Below are positions 15,600 to 24,600 of a stretch of DNA of 64,000 nt, in pieces. The DNA comes from Streptomyces sp. NBC_01016 (lineage in GTDB: Bacteria > Actinomycetota > Actinomycetes > Streptomycetales > Streptomycetaceae), in the NCBI RefSeq assembly GCF_026341035.1, contig NZ_JAPEOQ010000001.1, forward strand, positions 806,001 through 870,000, read 5' to 3'. Made by a program: the position numbers and the translations under genes. Under the pieces are notes generated by a model. That model was given only the letters and a program-made list of their open reading frames with translations. It made no database searches and had not been told where the DNA came from. Position 1 is the first letter of the stretch, and every line of letters begins with the position of its first letter.

Positions 15600-15890
15600 A
15601 TGGCGCAGCCACGGGCCGCCGGCGGCACCCGGCTGCAGTCGGTGGAGCGCGCCCTGCGCATCCTCACGGAGATCGCCCGCCACCCGCAGGGGCTGACCGC
15701 CAAGCGGCTCGCCCGGTTCCTCGACGTACCGCTGGCGACGACGTACCACCTGCTGCGCACGCTCGCGCACGAAGGCTGGCTGGAGCACACCGAGGGCCAC
15801 TACCGGGTCGGCCCGGGCGCCCTCGCCTTCGGCCGCGTCCTCGCGGGACCCGATGACGACGGCTCCGAGCAGGGCGTTTGCACAGTCTGA
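15600..15890 (+). CDS. Truncated IclR-family regulator (DNA-binding half only, SsgR-like position)
   Basis: The protein has 96 residues and AAGGAGG sits 6 nt before ATG 15600. It matches the IclR winged helix end to end (RLQSVERALRILTEIARHPQGLTAKRLARFLDVPLATTYHLLRTLAHEGWLEHTEGHYRVG). It stops after 20 further residues where a normal family member continues with an effector-binding domain of about 160 residues. No effector domain is recognisable in any frame before the next gene. It precedes an SsgA-like gene on the same strand, reminiscent of ssgR-ssgA, where the IclR protein activates the sporulation gene. It may be a functional stand-alone HTH or a deletion remnant. Confidence 0.75.
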   Translation: MAQPRAAGGTRLQSVERALRILTEIARHPQGLTAKRLARFLDVPLATTYHLLRTLAHEGWLEHTEGHYRVGPGALAFGRVLAGPDDDGSEQGVCTV

Positions 15891-15984
15891 GATCTCGGCG
15901 GATCTTCCGCGGGGCATCTGGTTGAAGGGGGCAATGAGCGCCGCAAGAATCGCGACGTTGCCCAGAGAGCGGCGGGGGCGCTGA

Positions 15985-16476
15985 ATGAATGCGGACGACG
16001 ACGTCACACCGGGTTCCGACGACGCGCCGGACGCCGGTGGCGCACCGGACGAACTCGTGGGTGTCATCGCGGCGATGGCCCGGTGGGGCGAGGACCTCTT
16101 CCACCCTGTGGAGGTGGAGCTGCGGTTCCGGCTGACGGATCCGCTGGCCGTCACGGTGACGGCCTGGGGCGGCGCGGAGGCGGGCGTCCCGGGGTCCGTG
16201 CTGTGGCCGCTGTCGCGGGACCTGCTCCTCGACGGGCTCGAACGGGCGGCGGGCGACGGCGACGTACGCATCGCTCCCTATCGCGTCCCCGGCCGCGACC
16301 GGCTGGTCATCGTGGACCTGCGCAGCGCACCCGGCGAGCCCCAACTCGTCCTCGCGCACGACGCGTTGAGCCTGTTCCTCGACCGTACGGAGCGCATGCT
16401 GCCGGAGCGCGAGGGCCGCCTCGAAGGGCTCATCGACCGCGCCCTACGAGAGCTGGCGCCGGGGGACGACACCTGA
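15985..16476 (+). CDS. SsgA-like (SALP) sporulation/cell division regulator
   Basis: The protein has 163 residues. The family pattern is clear: HPVEVELRFRLTDPLAVTVTA, then W-x-L-S-R-D-L-L-L-D-G-L, GDGDVRIAPYR, the VIVDL-S-PGE strand and DALSLFLDRT. SALPs are restricted to morphologically complex actinomycetes and control septum placement and peptidoglycan processing; SsgB recruits FtsZ. This member has an acidic 30-residue N-terminal extension (DDDVTPGSDDAPD) that core SALPs lack. It overlaps the end of a short open stretch after the IclR gene (TGAATG). I cannot assign it to one of SsgA-G. Confidence 0.8.
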   Translation: MNADDDVTPGSDDAPDAGGAPDELVGVIAAMARWGEDLFHPVEVELRFRLTDPLAVTVTAWGGAEAGVPGSVLWPLSRDLLLDGLERAAGDGDVRIAPYRVPGRDRLVIVDLRSAPGEPQLVLAHDALSLFLDRTERMLPEREGRLEGLIDRALRELAPGDDT

Positions 16477-16528
16477 GCGGCCGCCCGGCCCAGTGACAAA
16501 AGCCGGTGCCAAAAGCCGGTGACAAAAA

Positions 16529-16563
16529 CAGCGCCCGGAACGGCCGAAGCCGTCCCGGGCGCT
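16529..16563. terminator. Bidirectional terminator between SALP and chaplin genes
   Basis: The arms CAGCGCCCGG/CCGGGCGCTG carry a further inner GGC/GCC pairing. The hairpin sits between two convergent genes and is preceded by a twice-repeated AAAAGCCGGTG. Confidence 0.75.
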
Positions 16564-16588
16564 GCCCGTCCGAGCGCGAGCCAGGTGA

Positions 16589-16840
16589 CTAGCTGTTGGC
16601 GCAGACGTTGCCCGCCGCCGGGTTGAGCGCGGCGATCAGGTTGAGCGAGTTGCCACAGGCGTTGATCGGAACATCGACCGGAACCTGGATGATGTTTCCG
16701 GACAGCACGCCCGGGCTGTTCTGGGCCACACCGGTGGCGCTGGCGCCGTCGGGGCCGTCCACCGCGGAGGCCATGGCAGCGGATCCCATAACAGCGGTCC
16801 CGGCCAGCACGGCCGCGGCCGCGAAGGTGCGAAGACGCAT
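16589..16840 (-). CDS. Short chaplin
   Basis: The protein has 83 residues: a signal peptide (about 1-26) and then a single chaplin domain, NSPGVLSGNIIQVPVDVPINACGNSLNLIAALNPAAGNVC. Cys62 and Cys80 are the conserved disulfide pair. Chaplins are secreted, assemble into amyloid-like fibrils at the air-water interface and make aerial hyphae hydrophobic. Short chaplins such as this are not covalently anchored. Compared with the chaplin at 18721-18960 it has Ser-Leu-Asn and Ala substitutions in the usually invariant GNTVxVxGLLNPAFGN block, so it is a divergent member. The gene lies 95 nt downstream of a VKOR gene. Confidence 0.92.
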   Translation of the reverse strand: MRLRTFAAAAVLAGTAVMGSAAMASAVDGPDGASATGVAQNSPGVLSGNIIQVPVDVPINACGNSLNLIAALNPAAGNVCANS

Positions 16841-16935
16841 CGTTGCTCCCTAGAGAGGTGAGGGAATATGACGCGCCAATCACACCGCCACCCCGCCCCG
16901 AATCGGGACAATTGAGCCATCGGGGGGCGTGTCCG

Positions 16936-17583
16936 TCAGCTCGTCCAGAAATCCCACCAGCGGGTCAGGATCATCACGCCGACGACGCCGATGTGGGCGG
17001 CGGTCGGCACCCAGGGGAAGTCCGTGAAGAAGGCCCGTACGCCCCGGGACGCCGGGAGGAAGCCGCTGCCGACGTTGAACGCGACCAGATGCCAGAACAG
17101 GGCGATGGTGGCCGCCCAGGCCAGGCAGCACCACAGGCACAGCGAGTTGATCCGGTACAGCGACTGGAACTGCAGCCAGGTCACGAACCCGACGCCGAAC
17201 AGCGCGCCCGCGTTGAAGGTCAGCCAGTACCAGCGGGGAAAGCGGACCCCGGTCAGCAGACTCACGCCGACGCCGGCCACGAGCCCGTAGGCGACGAGGC
17301 CGAGCAGCGGATTCGGGAAACCGAACGCGGCGGCCTGCTCGCTCTTCATGATGTTGCCGCAGGACACCACCGGGTTCAGGCTGCACCCGGGCGTGAAGTT
17401 CGGGTCCTCAAGGAGCTTGAACTTGTCGATGGTGATGACCCACGACGCGAGCACCCCGGCGGCGCCCGTGACGACGAGGAGCCAGGCGAGCGTCGTTGCG
17501 CCCCCGACGCGGGAGTCCGCTCTCGAACTTCCGGTGCCGCGGTGCCGGTTGACCGGTCGGTGCGCGGCAGGGGCGGTCGTCAC
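16936..17583 (-). CDS. Vitamin K epoxide reductase (VKOR) family protein, disulfide-forming
   Basis: This 215-residue membrane protein has five hydrophobic segments. The catalytic motif is Cys149-Leu-Trp-Cys152 near the fourth segment, with the loop cysteines Cys67 and Cys75 in the PGCSLNPVVSCGNIMKSE region; this is the four-Cys set of bacterial VKOR, which re-oxidises a DsbA-like thioredoxin and passes electrons to quinone. The start GTG 17583 overlaps the stop of the upstream DUF5949 gene (GTGA), so the two are translationally coupled. There is no fused thioredoxin domain. Its position inside a cluster of secreted two-Cys proteins suggests it helps form their disulfides; this is inference. 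Confidence 0.9.
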   Translation of the reverse strand: MTTAPAAHRPVNRHRGTGSSRADSRVGGATTLAWLLVVTGAAGVLASWVITIDKFKLLEDPNFTPGCSLNPVVSCGNIMKSEQAAAFGFPNPLLGLVAYGLVAGVGVSLLTGVRFPRWYWLTFNAGALFGVGFVTWLQFQSLYRINSLCLWCCLAWAATIALFWHLVAFNVGSGFLPASRGVRAFFTDFPWVPTAAHIGVVGVMILTRWWDFWTS

Positions 17584-18083
17584 GCGCGCACGCGACGGAT
17601 GGGCAGCAGGCAGTGCGCGGCGGCCATGAGGGTCTCCTCGTCGCCCGCGAACTCCTCCAACTCCTGCTCGGTGACCGGGGATCCCGGCGTCGCGGTGGGC
17701 CAGACGCGCGTGGTGAACAGGAAGTACGCGCTCTTGCGGGCCTCCGCCGCAGCCAGCCACTCGGGCGGCACGGAGCACTGGGCGTTCAGGAGCGGCATGG
17801 TGACGACGGCCTGGCCCGCCTCGACCAGCAGGGACACCGGGAAGCTGGGGCGGCCCGACGCGTCGTGGACGGTGGTGCCCACCGTGAGGCCGTTGGTCTC
17901 CAGGAGGCCGCGCACGGCCGCCTCCGACGCCTCGGGTCCTGCCGGGGAATCACCCATGGAGTAGGCGAGGAGAAAGGGAATGTCGCCCTTTCCATCGGGG
18001 TGTTCGCCACTCCAGGCGATGACCGCCAGAGTTCCCAGATCGGCTGCTCGAAATGCGGGGCCACTGCTCACAGTTGAAGTCAT
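17580..18083 (-). CDS. DUF5949 family protein
   Basis: The protein has 167 residues. It is recognised by the pattern FRAADLGTLAVIAWSGEHPDG, FLLAYSMGD...GPEASEAAV, PVSLLVEAGQAVVTMPLLNAQCSVPPEW and EEFAGDEETLMAAAHCLLPIR, which I associate with DUF5949, a Streptomyces-restricted family of unknown function. There is no signal peptide or membrane segment. It is translationally coupled to the VKOR gene (4-nt overlap). Two cysteines (in NAQCSVPPE and AHCLLP) could make it a redox partner, but that is speculative. Confidence 0.8.
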   Translation of the reverse strand: MTSTVSSGPAFRAADLGTLAVIAWSGEHPDGKGDIPFLLAYSMGDSPAGPEASEAAVRGLLETNGLTVGTTVHDASGRPSFPVSLLVEAGQAVVTMPLLNAQCSVPPEWLAAAEARKSAYFLFTTRVWPTATPGSPVTEQELEEFAGDEETLMAAAHCLLPIRRVRA

Positions 18084-18163
18084 CGAAGAAGCCTAGCCAG
18101 ACCCGGTCGGCGCACCGGCCACGGTTCACACGTTTGGCGGAACGCATTCCGCGGACGAAATAC

Positions 18164-18205
18164 CGAAGGCTGACCCGGGAACCCTGGGTCCCGAACCAGC
18201 CTTCG
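18164..18205. terminator. Hairpin terminator after the secreted-protein gene
   Basis: A 9-bp outer stem CGAAGGCTG/CAGCCTTCG (18164-18172 with 18197-18205) encloses a GC-rich inner stem. It is followed on the + side by a 13-nt direct repeat GACGTACGAACCT at 18218 and 18230. It serves the minus-strand gene ending at 18241. Confidence 0.7.
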
Positions 18206-18240
18206 ACGAATGGCTCGACGTACGAACCTGACGTACGAAC

Positions 18241-18528
18241 CTACTGACCGACGGGGAGACCGCCGAGCATGCTGCCGGCGCCGGAGCCGGAGCCGCTCTC
18301 GTTCAGCCCGTCGACGGCGCCCTTGACGGTGCTGACGGCGCCCCCGTCGTTCTTCGGGTCGAGCAGGTTGCTGTCCACCGGCGAGACGTCCAGCGTCGGC
18401 TGGCTGGTGATCGTGTTCACCGCGCCGTTCAGGCTCATCGGAGTGAGGTCCGAGGCAAATGCCGGAGCGGCGGCACCGACAATCGCCATCGATCCGGCGA
18501 CAACGGCAGCGGTCTTCAGAACCTTCAT
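18241..18528 (-). CDS. Small secreted protein in the chaplin-rodlin locus
   Basis: The protein has 95 residues. The signal peptide is clear (MKVLKTAAVVAGSMAIVGAA APAFA, cleavage after about residue 25). The mature part of about 70 residues is rich in Gly, Ser, Asn and Leu and has no Cys. It resembles other unnamed small secreted proteins beside chaplins, and more loosely the one at 21227-21499. It is possibly a spore-surface component; I know no function. Confidence 0.75.
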   Translation of the reverse strand: MKVLKTAAVVAGSMAIVGAAAPAFASDLTPMSLNGAVNTITSQPTLDVSPVDSNLLDPKNDGGAVSTVKGAVDGLNESGSGSGAGSMLGGLPVGQ

Positions 18529-18670
18529 TGTTTATGCCTTCCCTCGACAACTCGCGTCGTCGGTTTGGAAAATACGCTTCTGCTTGCTCAACGAGCGTCC
18601 CGACCTCGGGGTGTGCGTCATCGCGCCAAAACCCGAAGGATCCGCACACCCGAAACGGCCGCACAACGGA

Positions 18671-18699
18671 GCAGCCGCCCCTCGGGGAGGGGCGGCTGC
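18671..18699. terminator. Terminator after chaplin gene
   Basis: The GCAGCCGCCCCTC arm pairs with GAGGGGCGGCTGC (13 bp, 3-nt loop), just downstream of the minus-strand chaplin stop at 18721. Confidence 0.85.
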
Positions 18700-18720
18700 G
18701 GAAGAGTCGGGCTGGGCCCG

Positions 18721-18960
18721 TCAGTCGTTGGCGCAGGTGTTGCCGAACGCCGGGTTCAGCAGACCGATGACGTCAACGGTGTTGCCGCAGGCGTTGACCG
18801 GCACGTGCACGGGAACCTGCACGGTGTTGCCCGAGATCACGCCGGGGGAGTTGGTGGCAGCGCCCTGCGCGCCGGAGTCGGCGGCGGCGACGCCGGCCGA
18901 GCCGGCCATGGCAGCGGCGGCCATTGCGGAAAAGACGACTGCCTTCGCGGTACGCGACAT
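18721..18960 (-). CDS. Short chaplin
   Basis: The protein has 79 residues. The signal peptide ends near Ala27 and is followed by the chaplin domain with SPGVISGNTVQVPVHVPVN, Cys58-Gly-Asn-Thr, GLLNPAFGNT and Cys76. This is the standard short-chaplin form (ChpD-H class), closer to consensus than the gene at 16589-16840. ATG 18960 has AAGGAG 8 nt upstream. It lies next to the rodlin genes, as in S. coelicolor where chaplin and rodlin genes are clustered. It is expected to be expressed in aerial hyphae, and assembly with rodlins into the rodlet layer is established for the family. Confidence 0.93.
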   Translation of the reverse strand: MSRTAKAVVFSAMAAAAMAGSAGVAAADSGAQGAATNSPGVISGNTVQVPVHVPVNACGNTVDVIGLLNPAFGNTCAND

Positions 18961-19267
18961 GAAGCATGCTCCTTGGAGGTCGTTCTGTTCGGCCAGCGCG
19001 GGTGCCTGGCACGTGGTGCAACGGGGCGGCCGTACAAGGGGTTGCGGCTCCGAACGGGTGACTGGCCGTCGCGGCGGCCCCTTTGGGGTGACGTCATGAG
19101 CGAACGGGTGAACCGGTTCTCGCGGGGCCGGAGGCCGGTGGTCCACTGGGGGCCGTCATGAGATTGGCCGCGCCGCCTTCCTGTCAGCCGTCGGCTCCAC
19201 GCCGTTGGGAGGGCGGCCCCCGACCCGGGCGCCCCGTGACTCCTCCGGCCTGGCGCCCCATGACAGA

Positions 19268-19308
19268 GCTCGGGCCGCCGGCGAATGCGGAAAGCCGGCG
19301 GCCCGAGC
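19268..19308. terminator. Terminator after rodlin gene 1
   Basis: A perfect 15-bp stem (19268-19282 with 19294-19308) with an 11-nt loop ends 20 nt from the rodlin stop. Confidence 0.88.
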
Positions 19309-19327
19309 CTTGTGTGCGTTCGGCTGA

Positions 19328-19738
19328 TCAGCCGTTGTGCACACCGTTTCCGGCGAGGACCGGGATGTCGCTCAGGATGTGCGAGAGCGGCTCGTCACCC
19401 TTGGCCTGGGTGGAGTTCTCGGTGCACTGCTGGTTCTGCGGGGCCGACAGGACCGGGATGTCCTGGACGGAGACCGGCACGACGCCGACGAGCGAACCGA
19501 CGTTGCCCTTGACGGGCAGGCCGACGCAGGGCTTGTTCAGGGAGCCCTGAACGAGACCGAGCTGCGGGCTCAGGTCGCCCGCGGTGGTGGAGTTGCCGTA
19601 CGTCTGCGACGAGCCGTTGCCGCTGGTCGAGGTCGTGCCGTGGTCGTCGCCGATGGCGAGCGCCTGCGGGGCGGCTGCGGCGGAGACGCCGACGACGGAG
19701 ACGGCGACCGCTGCGGCGGCCATGGCCTTCTTGAGCAT
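19328..19738 (-). CDS. Rodlin (paralogue 1)
   Basis: The protein has 136 residues. A signal peptide ([14 protein letters not shown]...QALA) is followed by the rodlin body: [45 protein letters not shown] and [27 protein letters not shown]. Two conserved Cys are present. Rodlins form amyloid-like fibrils that align chaplin filaments into the rodlet layer of aerial hyphae and spores. It is divergent from rodlin 2; the 281-nt shared intergenic region 19739-20019 holds both promoters. The mature region is more similar to paralogue 3 ([21 protein letters not shown]) than to paralogue 2. Confidence 0.93.
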   Translation of the reverse strand: MLKKAMAAAAVAVSVVGVSAAAAPQALAIGDDHGTTSTSGNGSSQTYGNSTTAGDLSPQLGLVQGSLNKPCVGLPVKGNVGSLVGVVPVSVQDIPVLSAPQNQQCTENSTQAKGDEPLSHILSDIPVLAGNGVHNG

Positions 19739-20019
19739 GGTTCTGATTCCTTTTCTGACGGGCACCGGTTACTGCACTGAGCGCAACTGCGGAGGGCGGA
19801 AATGGTTCCGCATATCCACCCGATCGGACAGACATCGAAACCCGGTCGAGCACCCGTGCCCCCGCCAAGCGGCCCGCACTGGCGCGATTTTCATTTCATC
19901 GACCCCGCGCCGTAATCGGAATCGATCGGAGCCACGTCCGAGTGAACGTGAGCAACCGATGGCGAGCTGCGGAGTTGATACAAGTGCTCCCAGACGGAAA
20001 TAAGAAGGGGAATTTCCTC

Positions 20020-20430
20020 ATGCTGAAGAAGGCCATGGCTGCCGCGGCGGCCACCGCTTCTCTCGTCGGTATCGCGGCCGCCGCCGCCCCGCAGGCCCTG
20101 GCCGTCGGCAACGACGGTGGGACCACGTCCGAGAGCGGCAACAACGCCTCGCAGACGTACGGCAACTCCGCCACGTACGGCAACATGAGCCCGCAGATGG
20201 CGCTGATCCAGGGCTCCCTGAACAAGCCCTGCATCGGCCTGCCGGCCAAGGCCAACGTCGGCTCGCTCGTCGGCGTCGTGCCGGTCTCCGTCCAGGACAT
20301 CCCGGTCCTGTCGGCGCCGCAGAACCAGCAGTGCACCGAGAACTCCACCCAGGCCAAGGGCGACGAGCCGCTCTCGCACATCCTGGAGGACATCCCGGTC
20401 CTGTCCGGCAACGGCACCGGCAACAACTGA
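20020..20430 (+). CDS. Rodlin (paralogue 2)
   Basis: The protein has 136 residues with the same architecture as the neighbouring rodlins: signal peptide to about Ala27, then [56 protein letters not shown] and a C-terminal [18 protein letters not shown] 20020 follows AAGGGG by 9 nt. The Met-rich, Asn-rich segment is the most divergent of the three copies. It is secreted; the role is as for other rodlins. Confidence 0.93.
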   Translation: MLKKAMAAAAATASLVGIAAAAAPQALAVGNDGGTTSESGNNASQTYGNSATYGNMSPQMALIQGSLNKPCIGLPAKANVGSLVGVVPVSVQDIPVLSAPQNQQCTENSTQAKGDEPLSHILEDIPVLSGNGTGNN

Positions 20431-20447
20431 GGATCCGTTGCATGAAT

Positions 20448-20470
20448 CGGGCCGCCGCTCCGGCGGCCCG
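20448..20470. terminator. Terminator after rodlin gene 2
   Basis: A perfect 10-bp stem CGGGCCGCCG/CGGCGGCCCG with a CTC loop starts 17 nt after the stop codon. Confidence 0.85.
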
Positions 20471-20692
20471 GTCTGCTGTTCCGGCGCCGGCCGGAAATTC
20501 AGGTAGCTGTACGAGCCTTTTGATCCGCTGCGTCCGGATGTTCGGGAGGTCGCGCACAGTGCCGAATTTCCTGCGAATGGCTCGCGCGGGAATGGTCCGA
20601 ACGGGTTTCGGTCCGCAACTGCCCGGAATGCAATCCAGTTGACCACACGTAGCTCCGCATCCGGAGCGCGCGTATCGAAAGGGAACCACCCC

Positions 20693-21100
20693 ATGAAGAA
20701 GCTCTTCGCAGCCGCCACGATCGCTGCCTCCGTCGCCGGCCTCTCCGCCGTGGCCGCCCCGCAGGCGCTCGCCATCGGCGACGACACCGGCACGACGTCC
20801 ACCAGCGGCAACGGCTCGTCGCAGACGTACGGCAACTCCGCCACCGCCGGTGACATGAGCCCGCAGCTCGGTCTCGTCCAGGGCTCCCTGAACAAGCCCT
20901 GCGTCGGCCTGCCGGCCAAGGCCAACGTCGGTTCGCTCGTCGGCCTCGTGCCGGTCGCGGTCCAGGACATCCCGGTCCTGTCGGCCCCGCAGAACCAGCA
21001 GTGCACCGAGAACTCCACCCAGGCCAAGGGTGACGAGCCGCTCTCGCACATCCTGAGCGACATCCCGGTTCTCGCCGGGAACGGCACCGCGAACCACTGA
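20693..21100 (+). CDS. Rodlin (paralogue 3)
   Basis: The protein has 135 residues: a signal peptide ([27 protein letters not shown]) and then a rodlin body nearly identical to paralogue 1. The DNA from about 20810 to 21050 is almost the same as in rodlin 2, differing mainly at third positions, which points to recent tandem duplication or gene conversion. It has its own promoter region of about 260 nt (20431-20692). S. coelicolor has two rodlins; three here is an expansion. Confidence 0.93.
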   Translation: MKKLFAAATIAASVAGLSAVAAPQALAIGDDTGTTSTSGNGSSQTYGNSATAGDMSPQLGLVQGSLNKPCVGLPAKANVGSLVGLVPVAVQDIPVLSAPQNQQCTENSTQAKGDEPLSHILSDIPVLAGNGTANH

Positions 21101-21172
21101 ACGGACTGAGGGGCGGTCGCCGGTACGCGCGACCGCCTCTCTCCGTACGGTGTTCCGTACGCCAGGCATGAC

Positions 21173-21206
21173 AAAGGCGGTGGACCGATCCCGGTCCACC
21201 GCCTTT
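21173..21206. terminator. Bidirectional terminator between rodlin 3 and the secreted-protein gene
   Basis: A perfect 14-bp stem AAAGGCGGTGGACC/GGTCCACCGCCTTT has a 6-nt loop, with A and T runs at its ends, so it works both ways between convergent genes. Confidence 0.9.
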
Positions 21207-21226
21207 GGCGTGTGTTCTTGCGTCGG

Positions 21227-21499
21227 CTACTGGATCGCGGGGAGGAGGCCGGTGACCGGCGCCACGAGGTCGGTGGCCTGGTGCAGTTCGTTCAGGTGGT
21301 TGAGCCCGTTGAGCCCGGAGAGCTGTTCCGCGGTGCTGGGGAGCTGTTCCTGCTGGTCCTCCGGGATCGCCATCGCGGTCAGCGAGTCGACGGTTCCAGT
21401 GGGGGAGATGGGTTCGACGGCGTGGGCCGCGGGGGTGGCGGCCGCCGCGGCTCCGACGGCGAGGAGGACGGCGCTGAGGGCACGACGAGTTGAGATCAT
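21227..21499 (-). CDS. Small secreted protein
   Basis: The protein has 90 residues: a signal peptide (about 1-27, ending AAHA) and then a short mature region, VEPISPTGTVDSLTAMAIPEDQQEQL, with a Leu/Asn/Gly-rich tail (LSGLNGLNHLNELHQ). There are no cysteines. It is comparable in size and style to the secreted protein at 18241-18528 and brackets the rodlin genes on the other side. The function is unknown. Confidence 0.75.
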   Translation of the reverse strand: MISTRRALSAVLLAVGAAAAATPAAHAVEPISPTGTVDSLTAMAIPEDQQEQLPSTAEQLSGLNGLNHLNELHQATDLVAPVTGLLPAIQ

Positions 21500-21605
21500 G
21501 TCCGGCTAACGGTGGGGTCGGCGGGGCGGATACGGGGTTCGCGGAGCGCCACCCGTGAGGGCCAATCGTTCGAGTGGGCGTCGTGCCGGTGCGGTCGACG
21601 GGTTC

Positions 21606-24600
21606 CTACGCCTCGGGGCTCTGCCCCGGACCCCGCGAGTCTCGTCCCGGAGCGGGGCTTGATTTGCCGGTGAGTAGCGCGTGGACCTCTTGGGCTCTGC
21701 GGAGGCCCGCCGGGTAGGGGAGGGCTTGGGCCAGGTGGGTTGCGTGGGTCAGGGCTTGGGTGGACTCGGTGGGGGCGGAGAGGTGGGACAGGGCTGCCGC
21801 GTGGGCCAGGTGGGCTTCTACCTCAGCCAGGCGTTCGCCGGTGCGTTCGGCGCGGGTGGCCTCCGCTGTCGCGAGTTCCAGGGCGAGCCGGGGGCGGCCC
21901 GCGTGGAGTTGGGCCCAGGCCGTCAGGGACGGCGCGGCGTCGGGGCAGTCGGCGAGGGCACGGAGGGCGGCCTCGGGGTGGCCGGTGCGCAGGGCGAGTT
22001 CGGCGCGGGCGGTGCCGACCTCGTAGCGCGCCTGGCGGTCGCCCAGGTGGTCGGCGGCGGGGGCGGCGCGGTCCAGGAGCTCCGCGGCCGCCGACGTGTC
22101 TCCGGTACGCAGCCGGACCAGCGCCAGCGTCGCGAGCGCGTACGGCAGGCACCAGGCGCCGTCGCCCTCCGCGAGCGTCACGGATGCCTCGGCGAGCGCG
22201 GTGGCCTCGTCGAACTCCTCCAGCAGGAGGTGGAGTTCGGCGAGGTTCAGGCGCTCGAAGGCGGCCGCCGTCGGGTTTCCCGAGCGGTCGGCGAGGTCGA
22301 GGGCGCGTTCGCCGCTCGCCACCGCCTCGCGCAGCCGGCCGTGGCGGCGCGCGTTCTCCCGCAGGGTGGAGAGGACTGTGCCGAGCAGCGTCGGGTCGCC
22401 GTACGCCTCGGCCGGGGCGAGCGCGAGGTCACCGGCCTCGCGGGCCTCGGTGAGCCGGCCCGAGAGGCCCAGGTTGGTGGCCTGGAGGGCGTAGGAGCGG
22501 GCGAGCAGGCCCTGGCCGTGCGGGCCGGGGACCTGTCGCGCGGCGTCCAGGGCCCGGCGGGCGGCGGCGTAACCGTCGTCGTAACTGCCCCGGACGCCGT
22601 GCAGCATGGCGTGGGACAGGTGGTGCACGGCGAGGGGTTCGGGGGCGGCTTCCGGGGCGGCCGGGTGGGCGCGGAGCGCGTCGGCGGCGGCGTCGAGGGC
22701 GCCGGTGCGCACGAGGGACTCGGCGAGCCGGGCCGCCGTGAGCACCGCGTCGTCGTGTGCACCGCGCCGGACGAACTCGGTCAGTGCCTCGCGCAGGGAC
22801 GCGGCCGCCTCTTCGAAGTGGCCCATTCTGGCCAGGACCTGACTGTGGGCCAGGCGGGCGCGGGCCGCGTCGACGTCGAGGCGGGCGACGAGGTCGCGGT
22901 AGTAGCGGTCGGCGGTGTCGTTGGCGTAGAGGGCGGCGGCGCGTTCGGCGGCGCGGCGCAGATACTCGGCGGCGCGCGGGTCGTCGGCGCGGGCGAAGTG
23001 CGAGGCGAGCGCGTCGACGGCGTCGGGGCGGCGGGCGAGGACGGCCCGCGCGAACGCGCCGTGCAGCTGCCTGCGGCGGACCGCGGTCAGCCGCTCGTAG
23101 CAGGTGAGGCGGACCAGCGGGTGCCGGAAGGCGAGCCCCGGTTCGGGCCGCCCGGCCACCACGACCTGGCGCTCCTCCACCAGCGAGGCCGCGATGGCCC
23201 GTTCGACCCCGTCGGCGGCCGCGGCCCCGGTCACCGGCGGGCGCAGGCCGCGCTCGGCGACGTCGAGGAGTTCGGAAAGGGCCGCCTCTCCCCCGGCCAC
23301 GGACAGCGCCTCGACCAGGCGCCGCGCGTCGGGGTCGAGGCGCACGAGCCGGTCCGCCACCAGCTCCCGCACGCCCTGGGGCGCCCCCGCGCCGGCCGGT
23401 CCCTCGGCCGGGCCACGGGCGAGTTCGAGGGCGAACAGCGGGTTGCCGAGGGAGAGTTCCCACACCCGCTGTTCCTGCCCGGGACGTGGCGCCGCGTCCC
23501 GCGCCACCGCGAGGCACGCCTCCCGGTCGAGCAGCCCCAACTCCTCGCGTACAGCGAGCCGTTGGCGTACCAGGAAGCTCAGGATGGCGCGCCGTGCGTC
23601 GTCGTCGGGGAGTTCCTCCTCGCGGTACGTCACCAGGAAGCGCAGCCGGATCCCGCGGTCCGCGGCGCGGCGGGCGAGGTGGCTCATGAGCTGGTACGAG
23701 CCGGTGTCGGCGGCGTGCAGGTCGTCGAGGACCGCGAGCACCGGACGGGCGGCGGCCAGGTCGCCGAGGAGCGCGGCGCTCGCCCGGAACAGCCGGTCGC
23801 GCTCCTCCTCGGGGCTGCGTTCGCCGGATGTGCGGATCTGGCCCAAGGACGGGAGGAACACCGCCAGTTCGGGATACTCCGCGCCGACCCGGGCCCGCTC
23901 CGCCGCGTCGTGCTCGGCCAGCCACCCGTCGAGCGCCTCCGCGAACGCCCCGTACGGCGTGTGCCCCTCCGCGTCCTGGCCGCCGCCCCACAGCACGACC
24001 GTGCCCGAGGCCGCGGCCCGCCGCGCCACCTCGCCCACCAGGCGCGTCTTGCCGACGCCCGCCTCGCCGGTGAGCAGCGTGACCGGCGGCCCCTCGGCGG
24101 CGAGCAGCCGGTCGAGCACCGCGTCGCGGCCGTGCAGCGGGGTGGCGGGTGCGGCTCGCAGCGGCGACGGCAACGTTGTCGTGATCGGCACCGGGGCGGG
24201 CGCCGCCGCGAGGGCCGCCCGGTGCAGCTGCTCCGTTTCGGGACCGGGGCGGACGCCCAGTTCGGCGTCGAGCGCCTCGCGGCACGCGTGGTACTGGTGC
24301 AGCGCGCGCCGCCGCAGGCCCTGGCGCAGGGAGGCGTCGATGAGGACGCGGTGGGCCAGCTCCTCGGCGGGGCTGGTGGCGAGGACCTGCTGGGCCACGG
24401 CCGCCGCGTCCGTTGCCGAGCCCGCCGCGAGGTGTGCCTCGGCGAGGCCGAGCAGCAGCCGTTCCCGCAGCAGCGCGAGCCGCCCGCGGCGCTCATCGGC
24501 CCAGTCCACGTACCGGTCCTCGGGGAGCAGTTCGCCGGTGAACAGGGCGAGGGCGGCGGCCAGTTCGGCCACCGCTGCCCCCTCCTCGACCACCGCCTCG

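Noticed and set aside
19891..21174. 427-codon minus-strand frame over rodlins 2 and 3
   Set aside because: Antisense mirror of two rodlin genes; the repeated peptide in it only reflects the gene duplication.
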